Source of the DNA: VRUE01 sp963728045
GTDB taxonomy: Bacteria > Actinomycetota > Thermoleophilia > Solirubrobacterales > 70-9
Assembly: GCA_963728045.1 (NCBI GenBank)
Contig: CAVSIE010000002.1
Span: 1,054,001-1,118,000 of the forward strand
Length of the DNA stretch: 64,000 bases
Reading direction: 5' to 3'
This document shows, in pieces, positions 10,001 through 17,417 of this stretch. The stretch's first letter is position 1. Each line of letters begins with the position of its first letter. The notes under the pieces are model-generated. The model was not told the origin of the DNA, did no database searches, and saw only the letters and a program-made list of their open reading frames with translations. The position numbers and the translations under genes were made by a program.

Positions 10001-10293
10001 TAGTCGCCTTCAGGGGAGGCAGGGTCGACTTCAACCTCGTAGGACGCATCGACTCGGTCAGGGGAGGGATCCGCAACACCTTCGACCTGGTCCCAGACGC
10101 CCCGGTCACCTGGGCCGCCTTCGACTTCCTCGGCGGCAAGAAGGGGCTTCTGGAAAACAGCCGCGACCTCTGCAAGCACACCTACAGGGCTACGGCCAAA
10201 TTCAGGGCCCAGAACGGCGAGGCCCTGACCTTGAATCCCGAGATGCAGAACAGCTGCAAGAAGGCGCGCAAAGGGGCAAAGCGCCGCCGCTAA
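7096..10293 (+). CDS. Secreted repeat protein with DUF11-like N-terminal domain
   Basis: 1065 residues. The start codon overlaps the upstream stop (ATGA at 7096-7099), so translation is probably coupled. A signal peptide ends near TQASA-EP. Residues about 35-155 resemble a DUF11/conserved-repeat beta-sandwich (GQYWVELANVGDTSSSGP). After this come three or four long related blocks, each marked by a Cys-Pro pattern such as CTQAQFTVNGCPSSSQVG, CSLAQIKLFTNDPIACPPAS and CTRVQFAQNNCPAASVYG, followed by TPLLxxxLxGxxYL. The C terminus is basic (KKARKGAKRRR), like the preceding protein. No enzyme motif is seen. It is probably exported and acts together with the 1486-aa protein. Confidence 0.75.
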   Translation: MKLRRLVLLTSLGVLGLGFTGTTQASAEPIWNLDLHHHETNFAPGETGQYWVELANVGDTSSSGPITLKVTLPNGITRDAVLERSPPSAAAWSCPGSAGDQSFTCTSSESIPSHTVFQELILSVKVAGAEGTRTASAKVKGGNAAVEATTKEPTPVSTQPASFGVVAPSFVPDFFTADGVTTEREAGAHPDLLTAPFDFNSVDLTTAHIGLQEIKAPAGNAHDLHVDTPPGFIGNPTAVGECTQAQFTVNGCPSSSQVGRIDVALFPPAFSSRFQNLTFSVYNLSHPRGVITDLGFSLSTIPVHIKASLDPANRYAIVTEVSNINEILPPFQQKLTLWGIPADPSHDSERCPNSPPGFKECPTDFEPKAFLSLPSQCDEDNTWRLHHYDSWQDTGDFGPDITYTMPEKMTDCDKPRFEPEVEIEPTGKQANTPTGIDVHIKVPQNDNPNALATPPVKRTVVTLPEGMSFSPSFADGLQSCSLAQIKLFTNDPIACPPASRIGEVELSTPLLPKSLTGSMYLAAQGDNPFQSTFALYMVLEDTEERGTLLKIPGKIDVDPTTGQITTTFDETPQFPFGDLTLKFRSGPRAPLVNPPACGSHTIGVQVSSYAQPTELIDVSNTYQVSEGPNGTPCPPDSANRPFSPEFSGGTLNPVAGTYSTFLFRLSRDDSEQELSQVTAVLPPGLVAKLAGIPFCPEAALGSISAAEGAGRGELNNPACPAASQLGTISAGLGAGPGPNYFGGKVYLAGPYKGAPLSLAVVAPGIAGPFDLGNVVVRAAIRVNPETAQVTAVSDPFPTILQGVILRARDIRLRVDRPETTINPTSCAPMALQGQISGVGGNILTTADDFLFTTSHPFQVGSCASLGFKPKLSFRLYGGTKRGGHPRLKAMVRMPAGGANIAKASVALPRSEFLDQSHIGTVCTRVQFAQNNCPAASVYGKASVKTPLLDEVLSGPIYLRSSENLLPDLVVAFRGGRVDFNLVGRIDSVRGGIRNTFDLVPDAPVTWAAFDFLGGKKGLLENSRDLCKHTYRATAKFRAQNGEALTLNPEMQNSCKKARKGAKRRR

Positions 10294-10407
10294 GGCTTTA
10301 GAAGCAAGCAACAACCAGCCAACCTCAACCAGCACCAAACCAGTCAAACCAGCCAGGCCCGGCGAGAGAGTCACTAGTCGGTCCATCACAAGCAGGGGGT
10401 AGAGAGA
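10294..10407 (+). other. Leader with spaced AACCAG repeats
   Basis: The 114-bp gap holds four AACCAG hexamers starting at 10313, 10327, 10338 and 10347, a C/A-biased tract unlike the coding sequence. An RBS-like GGGGTAGAGAGA precedes the ATG at 10408. No clear terminator or promoter is seen. Confidence 0.4.
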
Positions 10408-13400
10408 ATGTCAAGCACTCACCAGTGGCGGACCAGCCTGGTCTCGAACTTCATGCTGATCGTGGCAGCGCTCGCTGCCACGTTGGCGCTGGCTCCGGCG
10501 GCTTCATTCGCACATCCAGGTCACGACCACGGCCTCAGCAGCGCCACGGGCCGTGTCCCGGGAATGCCTGACTACCAGAAGATCAAGGGCGTAGTCATTC
10601 GCTTCAACGCGAGATCGAGAGAGTACATCGTCGAAAAGCCCGGGACGCCGCCAGTGAGCGCCCATATCGAGGTCGATGCTCATCCCGCCGCTGAAGGCAT
10701 GGCAGCAAACGGCGGATACTCCCCCCTGCCATCCGCAGAAAGCCAGCCGGCCTGCGCCACGAGCGGGCATCGCTTCGTCGTCGTCCGGGCCTATGACGAA
10801 GGCACCAAGACTCCCGACACCGAGGACGCCCTCATCCGTTCTCTGGTCAAGCGGATGAACTGGAAGTTCATGCAGCAGTCCCAGCTCTCGAGCGAGCCAG
10901 ACCGGACGCTTCAGATGAAGGTCAACTGCGATGGGTCCGGGGCGATAACAGTTCAAGACGTCGCGGTGCCGTTTGGATACATAGGCGAAGGCGTCGACAC
11001 GACCGATGGCAAAATCAATGAGTATGACACGATGAGATACGTCGAAGAAAAACTTGGCGAACCAGAAGGACCAAACGCAGTCAAGTACCTAATATTCATC
11101 GACAAGGACCTGTCTAGCTTCGTCGGAGTAGGGTACGGCTGGCCTGATCCGGCAAAGAACAGCAACAACCTCAACCTGAACTACACGGCGAGCGCGGTCG
11201 TCGACCGCGGGCCTAAACACACGAACGACGGCAAAGACTCCTGGGAATCGACCATCCCGATCCACGAGGCGCTGCACACGATGGGGGCGTCGATCAACGG
11301 CGAATTTGAAGGTAAACCGGTGCCAGTGCCAGCGCCTTACTCGTCCTCCAACCGTCACTGTGTCGACGGCATCGACATTCTCTGCTATGCGGATCAAGGA
11401 ACCTCACCGGAGGGGTTGTCGTACTCAGAGACTCGCTGCCCGGCCGATGCTGGCCATGAATCGGCCGAAAGAGTCACGATGGATTGCAAATTCGACACTT
11501 ACTTCGACGCCGAAGCAGAGCCGGGCGAGTGGCTCAGCCAGTGGTGGAACGTCGGCGGGTCGGAGAACCCGTTCCTCGTCTACACCCCCGGAGTGCCGCC
11601 GGTAACGACAGCGCCAGCTGTGTTCACCAAGCCGGCAGACTTCGAGACCTACAGCGCCACTCTTAAGGGCATCGTCAACCCAGGCGGCGTCTCGACCACC
11701 TACAAATTCGAATACGGCACCACCATCTCCTACGGCAGCAGTATTCCTGTCTCGCCCGAGAGCATCGGCTCGGGAATCGAAGACGTCGAGGTCAGTGAGA
11801 CGATCAAAACCGAACCCGGAGTGACCTACCACTACCGCATCGTCGCGACCAACAGCAAAGGGACCTTCTACGGGGAAGACAAGACCGTGAAGACGTCGGC
11901 TTGGGGAATCCAAGCCATCCAGGGCCCGAGCAGCAGTGGGGGGCGAGGCCAGCTCTTCGATGTCTCCTGTTCCTCCTCAATCCACTGCGTTGCGGTCGGC
12001 AGCAACACCAAAGGCGCCACGCTTGCCGAGCGCTGGGACGGCAGTCAGTGGTCGATCATGACGACGGCCAACCCGGTAGGTGAAAGCAGCTTGGGGAGTG
12101 TGTCCTGTAGCTCCAGCAGCTTCTGCATGGCGACCGGCGCAAACGGCGGTGCCCTCCTCTCCGAGTACTGGGATGGCAGCAAATGGTCGCTTGCGAGCAT
12201 GCCGGTCCCGAGTGGAGGAAAAAATCTCTCGATAAACGACATCTCCTGCACTTCGTCGACATCCTGCATCGCGGTTGGGCGATACGCAGGCTCGAAAGGC
12301 ATCATCCTTGAATCGAAAACACTGACCGAGCGCTGGAACGGCAGCGAATGGATAATTGATCCTTCCCCTAACGTCGAAGGCAATGCGTTCAGCCAGCTGT
12401 CAGGACTCTCTTGCACCTCCTCGACCTCTTGCCTTGCCGTGGGGAAAACGACCAAAGAACTGGGTGGTGCGCCCGTGCCGCTCGTGGAGAAATGGGACGG
12501 CAGCAAATGGTCTATTCAGTCGGCGCCCATTCCACCGGGCGGTAGCGGCTATCTCATAGACCTCTCCTGTCCCACTGTCGGCTTTTGCATGGTGAGCGGC
12601 TCAGCTGAAGGTGGGGGAGGGAGTTTCACATCATCATGGAACGGCACGAGCTGGCAGGCTCAGGCAAGCGGGCTGCCACAGAGCCTCGGCTCGATTTCTT
12701 GCGCTACGCAGACTTCCTGCGAGTTGATCGGCGGTACGACGGGCCGACACTGGAACGGCTCGGAATGGACGGTCCAGGATCTGGCTCAGCCGTCTGGGGC
12801 AACCCAAGCTTCACTGGTCCGCCTCTCATGCCCACAGCAGTCGCAATGTACTGCCGTCGGGAGCTATCCAGGCGTACCGTTCTTCAGCCCTGGAACCCGC
12901 CCCTTGGCCGAGCGCCTGACGCCAACCCCACACGTCAAGCTTCGCGCCGAAGAATATCCCACTCAAATAACTAGTGTGCAAAGCGGGGAACACAAACTTG
13001 AAACCAAAAAAGGCAACGTAAGGTGTAAAAACGCGACGGCGACTGGAATAATGACGGAATCGTCTAGCACCCTAACACTAACCCCCGCCTATAGCAGCTG
13101 CATCATGTACAGTTCGAGCAACGTTAAAGTCAGCATTAATAGCTGTCAGTACGTGCTCCAAAGCACCAATGGAAGTATTCCGTACACTGGCAGCATAGAA
13201 ATCGTCTGCAGCAAAGCAGGTGACGGAATAGAATTTACAATGCCAGGAATCTGCACCATAAAGTTGCCGCAACAGACTGCCCTAGGAACTGTTAGCCTGG
13301 CAAACACGGGCAAAAAAAGCCGCGGCCGCACTATCACTGCAAGCCTGACCCTTACTGGCGTTAAATACACTGAAATCCCCATACTAAGCTGTCCGTCTCC

Positions 13401-14124
13401 AGGCACGCACGAAACCGGCACTTATACCGGCACCTCGGTATTCAGCGGATACAATCCCACGGCAGAACACCCAGTCGGGGTGTATCTGGCCAATGAACAA
13501 GTGGTAGTTCCGCCGCTGATCGAAAGCGAAAAATATACTGCCGTAGTGGATGCGGTGCTCCCGAAAGGATCAATGTCTATCAGCATGCCCGGGGAAGGTA
13601 TGCCTATCTCATTTACGTGTAGCTCGATAGGCAAGGGCCAGGGCCTGCTCAACGGCGCCAGCACCGAACTCAACCTGAAGTTCAAAAAATGGACCGGTTG
13701 CACTTGGTCAGGTGGGTTCACCGTCAATATGAACGGATGCTCCTTCGTCCTGAGGCCGCTAATCGGTGAATTGCCCTACACCAGTGGCTCGATGGATATC
13801 ACCTGCCCCAAAGGCGCCGTAATCACGTTTTCTCTGGTCAATGGTGGGTGCGAAGTCAGTATTCCGGCCCAAAGCGGTCTCAGCGTGGTGAAAACGGAAA
13901 ATATCGGCTCAGGGGCTACGAGGGCCGTCGAAGTCAGTCTTGCGGTCAAAGGCATGACATATACACAGAACGAAAAAGTGCTCTGCAACAATCCAGGGAC
14001 GCATAATGACGGCATCATGAGCGGCACCTGGAACCTCAAGGGGTACCAATTCGCTGGAGAACAGATGGTGGAAGGGCAAATCGAATACCTAGAGGGGGAA
14101 CAGAAGGGCATCTGGGTCGAATAG
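10408..14124 (+). CDS. Secreted zincin-like multidomain surface protein
   Basis: 1238 residues with a signal peptide (cleavage near SFA-HPG). Residues about 60-390 form a peptidase-like module with HEALHTMGA at about residue 290, an HExxHxxG zinc site. Downstream, HCVDGIDILCYADQ (about 314-328) resembles the third-His plus Met-turn region of actinobacterial metzincins, but the Met position is Leu. Residues about 405-495 are a fibronectin-like module (YKFEYGT, GVTYHYRIVATN). Residues about 495-850 carry seven or so repeats of the pattern SCSSSxxCxAVG...ERWDGSxWS, probably a beta-propeller. The last 380 residues are two related Cys-containing domains. The final 1.1 kb is clearly AT-richer. Protease activity is inferred only from the motif. 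Confidence 0.75.
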   Translation: MSSTHQWRTSLVSNFMLIVAALAATLALAPAASFAHPGHDHGLSSATGRVPGMPDYQKIKGVVIRFNARSREYIVEKPGTPPVSAHIEVDAHPAAEGMAANGGYSPLPSAESQPACATSGHRFVVVRAYDEGTKTPDTEDALIRSLVKRMNWKFMQQSQLSSEPDRTLQMKVNCDGSGAITVQDVAVPFGYIGEGVDTTDGKINEYDTMRYVEEKLGEPEGPNAVKYLIFIDKDLSSFVGVGYGWPDPAKNSNNLNLNYTASAVVDRGPKHTNDGKDSWESTIPIHEALHTMGASINGEFEGKPVPVPAPYSSSNRHCVDGIDILCYADQGTSPEGLSYSETRCPADAGHESAERVTMDCKFDTYFDAEAEPGEWLSQWWNVGGSENPFLVYTPGVPPVTTAPAVFTKPADFETYSATLKGIVNPGGVSTTYKFEYGTTISYGSSIPVSPESIGSGIEDVEVSETIKTEPGVTYHYRIVATNSKGTFYGEDKTVKTSAWGIQAIQGPSSSGGRGQLFDVSCSSSIHCVAVGSNTKGATLAERWDGSQWSIMTTANPVGESSLGSVSCSSSSFCMATGANGGALLSEYWDGSKWSLASMPVPSGGKNLSINDISCTSSTSCIAVGRYAGSKGIILESKTLTERWNGSEWIIDPSPNVEGNAFSQLSGLSCTSSTSCLAVGKTTKELGGAPVPLVEKWDGSKWSIQSAPIPPGGSGYLIDLSCPTVGFCMVSGSAEGGGGSFTSSWNGTSWQAQASGLPQSLGSISCATQTSCELIGGTTGRHWNGSEWTVQDLAQPSGATQASLVRLSCPQQSQCTAVGSYPGVPFFSPGTRPLAERLTPTPHVKLRAEEYPTQITSVQSGEHKLETKKGNVRCKNATATGIMTESSSTLTLTPAYSSCIMYSSSNVKVSINSCQYVLQSTNGSIPYTGSIEIVCSKAGDGIEFTMPGICTIKLPQQTALGTVSLANTGKKSRGRTITASLTLTGVKYTEIPILSCPSPGTHETGTYTGTSVFSGYNPTAEHPVGVYLANEQVVVPPLIESEKYTAVVDAVLPKGSMSISMPGEGMPISFTCSSIGKGQGLLNGASTELNLKFKKWTGCTWSGGFTVNMNGCSFVLRPLIGELPYTSGSMDITCPKGAVITFSLVNGGCEVSIPAQSGLSVVKTENIGSGATRAVEVSLAVKGMTYTQNEKVLCNNPGTHNDGIMSGTWNLKGYQFAGEQMVEGQIEYLEGEQKGIWVE

Positions 14125-14135
14125 CACGACCTGAG

Positions 14136-14195
14136 AAGGCGAGAAGGAGCGCCTTTCAGATGACCGGCCCGGGCAGACGAGGCTTCCCGGGCCGG
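14136..14195 (+). terminator. Two consecutive hairpins after the surface-protein cluster
   Basis: AAGGCG (14136-14141) pairs with CGCCTT (14150-14155), followed by a short T run. CCGGCCCGGG (14164-14173) pairs perfectly with CCCGGGCCGG (14186-14195). Both lie within 75 nt of the stop at 14124 and probably terminate transcription. Confidence 0.65.
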
Positions 14196-14212
14196 TTCGC
14201 CAACGCCCAGGC

Positions 14213-14402
14213 TCAGTTCCCTTTCCGTATGGCGACCAGGACGATGTAGCCATCGGGATCCAAGACGCCGAACTCGCGGTCCCGTAGTCAGTATCTGTTG
14301 GGGGGGCCGAGGAACTCGACCTTGGCAGCGGCCAGCCTCTCCCAGAGGGCGTCGCCGGCCTCTCCACCAGCTAGGCGAACGACGAGAAGAGCTGCCTCCG
14401 GC
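14213..14402 (-). pseudogene. Glyoxalase/VOC-family remnant
   Basis: Reading the minus strand in one frame gives LLVVRLAGGEAGDALWERL, then AAAKVEFLGPPNRY, an in-frame stop, and then REFGVLDPDGYIVLVAIRKG before a final stop. This is the C-terminal half of a vicinal-oxygen-chelate (glyoxalase/bleomycin resistance) protein, with the familiar REFxVxDPDGxxxxxA signature. The N-terminal half is missing and a frame change or stop lies beside a G7 run near 14300. It appears truncated at the edge of the mobile region that follows. Confidence 0.6.
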
Positions 14403-14579
14403 CGCCTCCCGCGCTAGCCGAAATCTCCCCTTCGAGTTCAGCGCGCTCTTGCATCAGCCTTGAGCCGTTTATCGCTCGACACCTTTGCACCAGCGGGACT
14501 GGTTGCAACTGTGAAGTCGAGTGGATGGCAAAGGCGGGAGGAGTTGTTCCTGCCCCCGCCAACAAGTCGCCTCCAACAT

Positions 14580-14590
14580 GCCCCGAGCAG
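14580..14590 (+). repeat. 11-bp direct repeat equal to the tRNA-Arg 3' end
   Basis: GCCCCGAGCAG occurs here and again at 15870-15880, where it is the acceptor/T-stem end of a tRNA-Arg remnant read on the minus strand. The two copies bracket the IS481-type element. This may be the outermost trace of the tRNA attachment site or a chance 11-bp match. Confidence 0.4.
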
Positions 14591-14618
14591 TGTCCGGTTT
14601 CAGTAGATAGGTGACAGC

Positions 14619-15861
14619 TGTGTCAGGACATAGGAGACACCGAATGAGGGGAGCTCTCCTGTGGACAAGGCGCGGTACCTGGTCGAGGCGCATGTGTTGG
14701 AGGGCCGCTCGGTCAGCGAGCTGGCAGCGGCCCACGGAGTGCATCGCAGCTGGATCTACAAGCTCTTGGCCCGCTACAGGGTCGGTGGCTATGGCGCCCT
14801 GGAGCGCCCTCCAGGGCGCCGCGCAACTCCCCCAACCGAACCTCCGCCGAGACGGCGCAGGCAATCGTCGCCCTGCGCGAGCAGCTGGTCGCCGAAGGCC
14901 ACGACTGCGGTGCGACGACGATCGCCTACCACCTTGCCCGCCAGACCGATCGGGTGCCTTCGGTCTCGACGATCTGGCGAATCCTCAAGCGGGAGGGCCT
15001 TGTCAAGCCGCAGCCCCAAAAGCGCCCACGCTCATCGCTGATCCGCTTCGAAGCCGAGCTGCCCAACGAGATGTGGCAGGCCGATGTCACGCACTGGCCT
15101 CTCGCCGGCGCGGGGCAGGCGGAGATTCTCAACATGCTCGACGATCACTCGCGGCTGTTCTTGGCCTCGCGGGCCTTCCCGACCGTCAAGGCGGCGGACG
15201 TGGTCGACGTCTTTCGCATGGCGGTCGCCCTGCATGGTGCTCCGGCCTCCCTGCTCTGCGACAACGGCGCGTCTTCACGGCTACCCCACGCGGCGGCAAG
15301 GTCCTGCTGCAAGCAGAGCTCGAGCGACTGGGGATCGCCGCCAAGAACTCGCGGCCCTACCACCCCCAGACCTGCGGCAAGGTCGAGCGCCTGCACCAGA
15401 CGCTCAAGCGCTACTTGGCCAGGCAGGCTCCCGCTAGGACCCTGACCGGCCTGCAGGAGCAGCTCGACGGCTTCACCGACTACTACAACGCGAGATGGCC
15501 TCACAGGGCGCTTGGCGGGCGCACGCCACTGCAGGCCTATGGCGCTCGGGTCAAGGCCCGGCTGCCCAGCGCACCCTCAGTCGATACTCACTTCCGCATC
15601 CGCCAGGACAAGGTCGATGGTCAAGGCACCGTCACCCTGCGCCACGACAGCAAGTTGCATCACATCGGCATCGGCAGGGCTCACCAGGGCCGGGCGGTCA
15701 AGCTCCTCATCGCCGATCGCGACATCCGGGTGCTCGACCTCGAAACGGGCGAGCTTGATCCGTCGCCTCACCCTCGATCCCAGTCGCGACTACCAGCCGA
15801 TCGGAGGGATTGAGATGTCTACGATGTCCCGCGACATCTGTCTCCGATGTCCCGAGACACA
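14619..15861 (+). mobile_element. IS481-family insertion sequence (degenerate)
   Basis: Imperfect terminal inverted repeats are visible: TGTGTCAGGACATAGGAGAC at the left end (from 14619), and at the right end (15839-15861) the inverse of TGTGTCTCGGGACATCGGAG. Between them is a transposase with the IS481 architecture. The length, about 1.24 kb, is typical. No clean target duplication can be seen. The transposase reading frame is interrupted, so the copy is probably inactive unless these are sequencing errors. Confidence 0.75.
14661..15813 (+). pseudogene. IS481-family transposase, broken by two frameshifts
   Basis: The protein reads in three frames. From GTG 14661 it gives an N-terminal helix-turn-helix (EGRSVSELAAAHGVHRSWIY). 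A one-base shift near 14823 moves to NRTSAETAQAIVALREQL through the DDE integrase core (MWQADVTHW with the first Asp, LCDNGA with the second). A second shift near 15272 leads into VFTATPRGGK and KVERLHQTLKRYLA with the catalytic Glu. The DDE triad is intact if the frames are joined. Each break is a single base, so either the element is dead or the bases are miscalled. Confidence 0.8.
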
Positions 15862-15869
15862 ACAACTAC

Positions 15870-15924
15870 GCCCCGAGCAGGATTCGAACCTGCGGCCTAC
15901 TCCTTAGAGGGACGCTCTATCCAG
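15870..15924 (-). pseudogene. 5'-truncated tRNA-Arg(CCU) remnant
   Basis: The minus strand starts at CTGGATAGAGCG (D arm), passes a damaged anticodon arm (TCCCTCTAAGGAGT, one base lost in the loop and two in the stem) and ends with an intact T arm (GCAGG-TTCGAAT-CCTGC) and acceptor TCGGGGC. The 5' acceptor strand is absent. The HTH gene downstream on the same strand takes its stop codon from the D-arm sequence of this remnant. Confidence 0.8.
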
Positions 15925-16351
15925 CGACGATGCGGCGCATTCGCAGCAGCAAGCCTGCCGAAGGCATGACTTTGCCGTTCGCGTAGGTGGAGAGTCGCGA
16001 GGCGGAGGTGCCGACGCGAGAAGCGAACTCGGTTCGGGACAATCCCGATTCGCTTACGAGCCGGCCGATCTCTTCCGCCACGGCTGCGCGCTCACTTTCC
16101 TCGGCGGCTTTGCGCGATCGCACGATCGAACGATCGAACGCTGTCGCGACGCCGTAGGGACGGGTGTATGCGAGCACCGCTTCGAGTCGACGGGCAACAG
16201 GGCCCCAGGGATCGGCCTGGATCGTCTCCGCGATCCGGCGCCAGTCATCGAGCCCACCGCGTTCCAGGGCTGTCTGGAGCGCCTCGAGTGGCCACTCGGC
16301 GACGGGGTCGCCGGGCGAGGCATCGACATTGCGAAAGGAGAGGGCGCTCAT
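15917..16351 (-). CDS. XRE-type HTH protein, partner of a nucleotidyltransferase
   Basis: 144 residues beginning at MSALSFRNVD. The ATG overlaps the upstream gene's stop (ATGA at 16351-16348). The C-terminal 45 residues are a Cro/C1-type helix-turn-helix (LSRTEFASRVGTSASRLSTY). The upstream part is an uncharacterised helical region with RSIVRSRKAAEE. The last codons (Ala-Gly-stop) fall inside the tRNA remnant, so the original C terminus may have been cut by recombination. Probable role: DNA-binding antitoxin or autorepressor for the AbiEii-like gene. This gene order is the reverse of classical AbiE, where the regulator comes first. Confidence 0.75.
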   Translation of the reverse strand: MSALSFRNVDASPGDPVAEWPLEALQTALERGGLDDWRRIAETIQADPWGPVARRLEAVLAYTRPYGVATAFDRSIVRSRKAAEESERAAVAEEIGRLVSESGLSRTEFASRVGTSASRLSTYANGKVMPSAGLLLRMRRIVAG

Positions 16352-17076
16352 GGCTTCACCATCCGAGCCGCGACCTCGCCGAGGACCTCGGTCACGGCGC
16401 TCCACTCGGCCCAGCGACTGCGCAAGCGCCGGTAGGAGGGGAGCTGGTCGATGACCGAGCGGTCGGCCGGCTGCGGATCGGAGAGCTGGCGGACGAGCTG
16501 AGAGGCGACTCCGTCTCCCTCGCCGTGCTGATCGGCGTAGTAGTCGTCTATGGAAGTCAGTACTGCGGCCGCGCGATCGACGTCCATGCTCTCCGAGAGC
16601 GCCGCCAGGTCGAGGTAGTCCCGGGTTTGGTTGCGCCGCACGACCAGAAAAGCCTTGATCCGCAGCGTCTCCTCGATCGTCGGCACCGTCACCTCGCCGC
16701 CAGAGGGCACGTCTACCTTGGCTACCTCCAGCGGAACCTTGCGGATCATCTGCCGGACGCCGGCTTCGATCCCGTCGAGGTTCCCCAGGATCACCTTCGC
16801 CGGAGTTACCCGGTTGGTCGCCCACCCCTCGTCCGCCTCGACCGCCTCTAGCACCATCTCGAACCGATCCTCGAGATCAGCGAGCACATGGTCGTGGTCT
16901 CTCGATTCGCGGTGATCCGCGTAGAGGATCGCCGCCGATCCGCCTACCAGGACGGCCCCCGGGACGAGCTGCTGAAGATGAGCAGCCGACTCGAGCAAGG
17001 CGAGGAAGCGGGGGTTGCGACCCGCCAAGTCGATCGCCTCTCCTTGACTCCTCGAATTTGGCGGATTTACAGGCAC
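16348..17076 (-). CDS. AbiEii-like nucleotidyltransferase (putative toxin)
   Basis: 242 residues, GTG start. VLVGGSAAILYADHRESRDHDHV (residues about 41-64) is the GG-S and D-x-D core of a polymerase-beta-fold nucleotidyltransferase. Further on, LRIKAFLVVRRNQTRDYLDLAAL matches the conserved Lys and RDYxDL region of AbiEii/DUF1814 proteins. Family members poison cells by nucleotidyl transfer to tRNA or GTP-dependent means; this one is inferred only from motifs. It is followed, with a 4-nt overlap, by an XRE regulator. A palindrome overlapping a good -10 lies immediately upstream, and a tRNA half lies beyond that. Confidence 0.75.
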   Translation of the reverse strand: MPVNPPNSRSQGEAIDLAGRNPRFLALLESAAHLQQLVPGAVLVGGSAAILYADHRESRDHDHVLADLEDRFEMVLEAVEADEGWATNRVTPAKVILGNLDGIEAGVRQMIRKVPLEVAKVDVPSGGEVTVPTIEETLRIKAFLVVRRNQTRDYLDLAALSESMDVDRAAAVLTSIDDYYADQHGEGDGVASQLVRQLSDPQPADRSVIDQLPSYRRLRSRWAEWSAVTEVLGEVAARMVKP

Positions 17077-17085
17077 AAAGTCAAG

Positions 17086-17103
17086 ATTATCAGAAGTGAT
17101 AAT
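17086..17103 (-). promoter_or_regulatory. Operator/promoter of the AbiEii-XRE pair
   Basis: ATTATCA (17086-17092) and TGATAAT (17097-17103) form a perfect inverted repeat with a 4-nt spacer in otherwise GC-rich DNA. On the minus strand GATAAT (17091-17086) is a near-consensus -10 placed 9 nt before the GTG. The likely binder is the XRE protein encoded in the same pair. Confidence 0.6.
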
Positions 17104-17117
17104 CCATCACTGTGGAT

Positions 17118-17160
17118 GCCCCGAGCTGGATTCGAACCAGCGGCCTACTCCTTAGGAGGG
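17118..17160 (-). pseudogene. tRNA-Arg(CCU) 3' half
   Basis: The minus strand reads CCCTCCTAAGGAGTAGGCCG, then GCTGG-TTCGAAT-CCAGC and TCGGGGC: anticodon loop to acceptor end, with nothing 5' of the loop. Joined to the 5' halves at 27.7 or 28.6 kb through the shared 10-nt core CCCTCCTAAG, it rebuilds a perfect cloverleaf (7-bp acceptor, 5-bp anticodon stem). It is therefore one product of insertion into the anticodon loop. Confidence 0.85.
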
Positions 17161-17321
17161 CTGATTTGTCAAGCCGCCATTTGGCTTGAGTTCAGGGTTT
17201 CCGCTTGGTCATGCGGATTCCGGAGGGACAAGAGCAGACGCAAGGGGACTTTGGCGGGCAGATCTGTTCCTACCTTTGTTCCTACCCGTCCCGACCTCCG
17301 ACGCGGGATAATCCGACTTTG
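17161..17321. other. Gap between the tRNA half and the intact tRNA
   Basis: 161 bp without a recognisable gene. It contains a short imperfect repeat (GTTCCTACC twice, near 17265 and 17278). No coding signal or integrase remnant is seen. Confidence 0.4.
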
Positions 17322-17395
17322 GCCCCGGTAGCTCAGCAGGATAGAGCGGTCGCCTCCTAAGCGACAGGTCGCCGGTTCGAATCCGGCCCGGGGCG
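17322..17395 (+). tRNA. tRNA-Arg(CCU), intact
   Basis: All stems pair: acceptor GCCCCGG/CCGGGGC, D arm GCTC...GAGC, anticodon stem GTCGC/GCGAC with loop CTCCTAA (anticodon CCT), T arm GCCGG-TTCGAAT-CCGGC, discriminator G. CCA is not encoded. It is on the plus strand, opposite to all the tRNA fragments, and differs from them in the acceptor, D and anticodon arms. It is therefore not the parent of the halves and may replace the disrupted gene. Confidence 0.95.
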
Positions 17396-17417
17396 CTCTC
17401 GCGAGGTCGCCTGCGTC

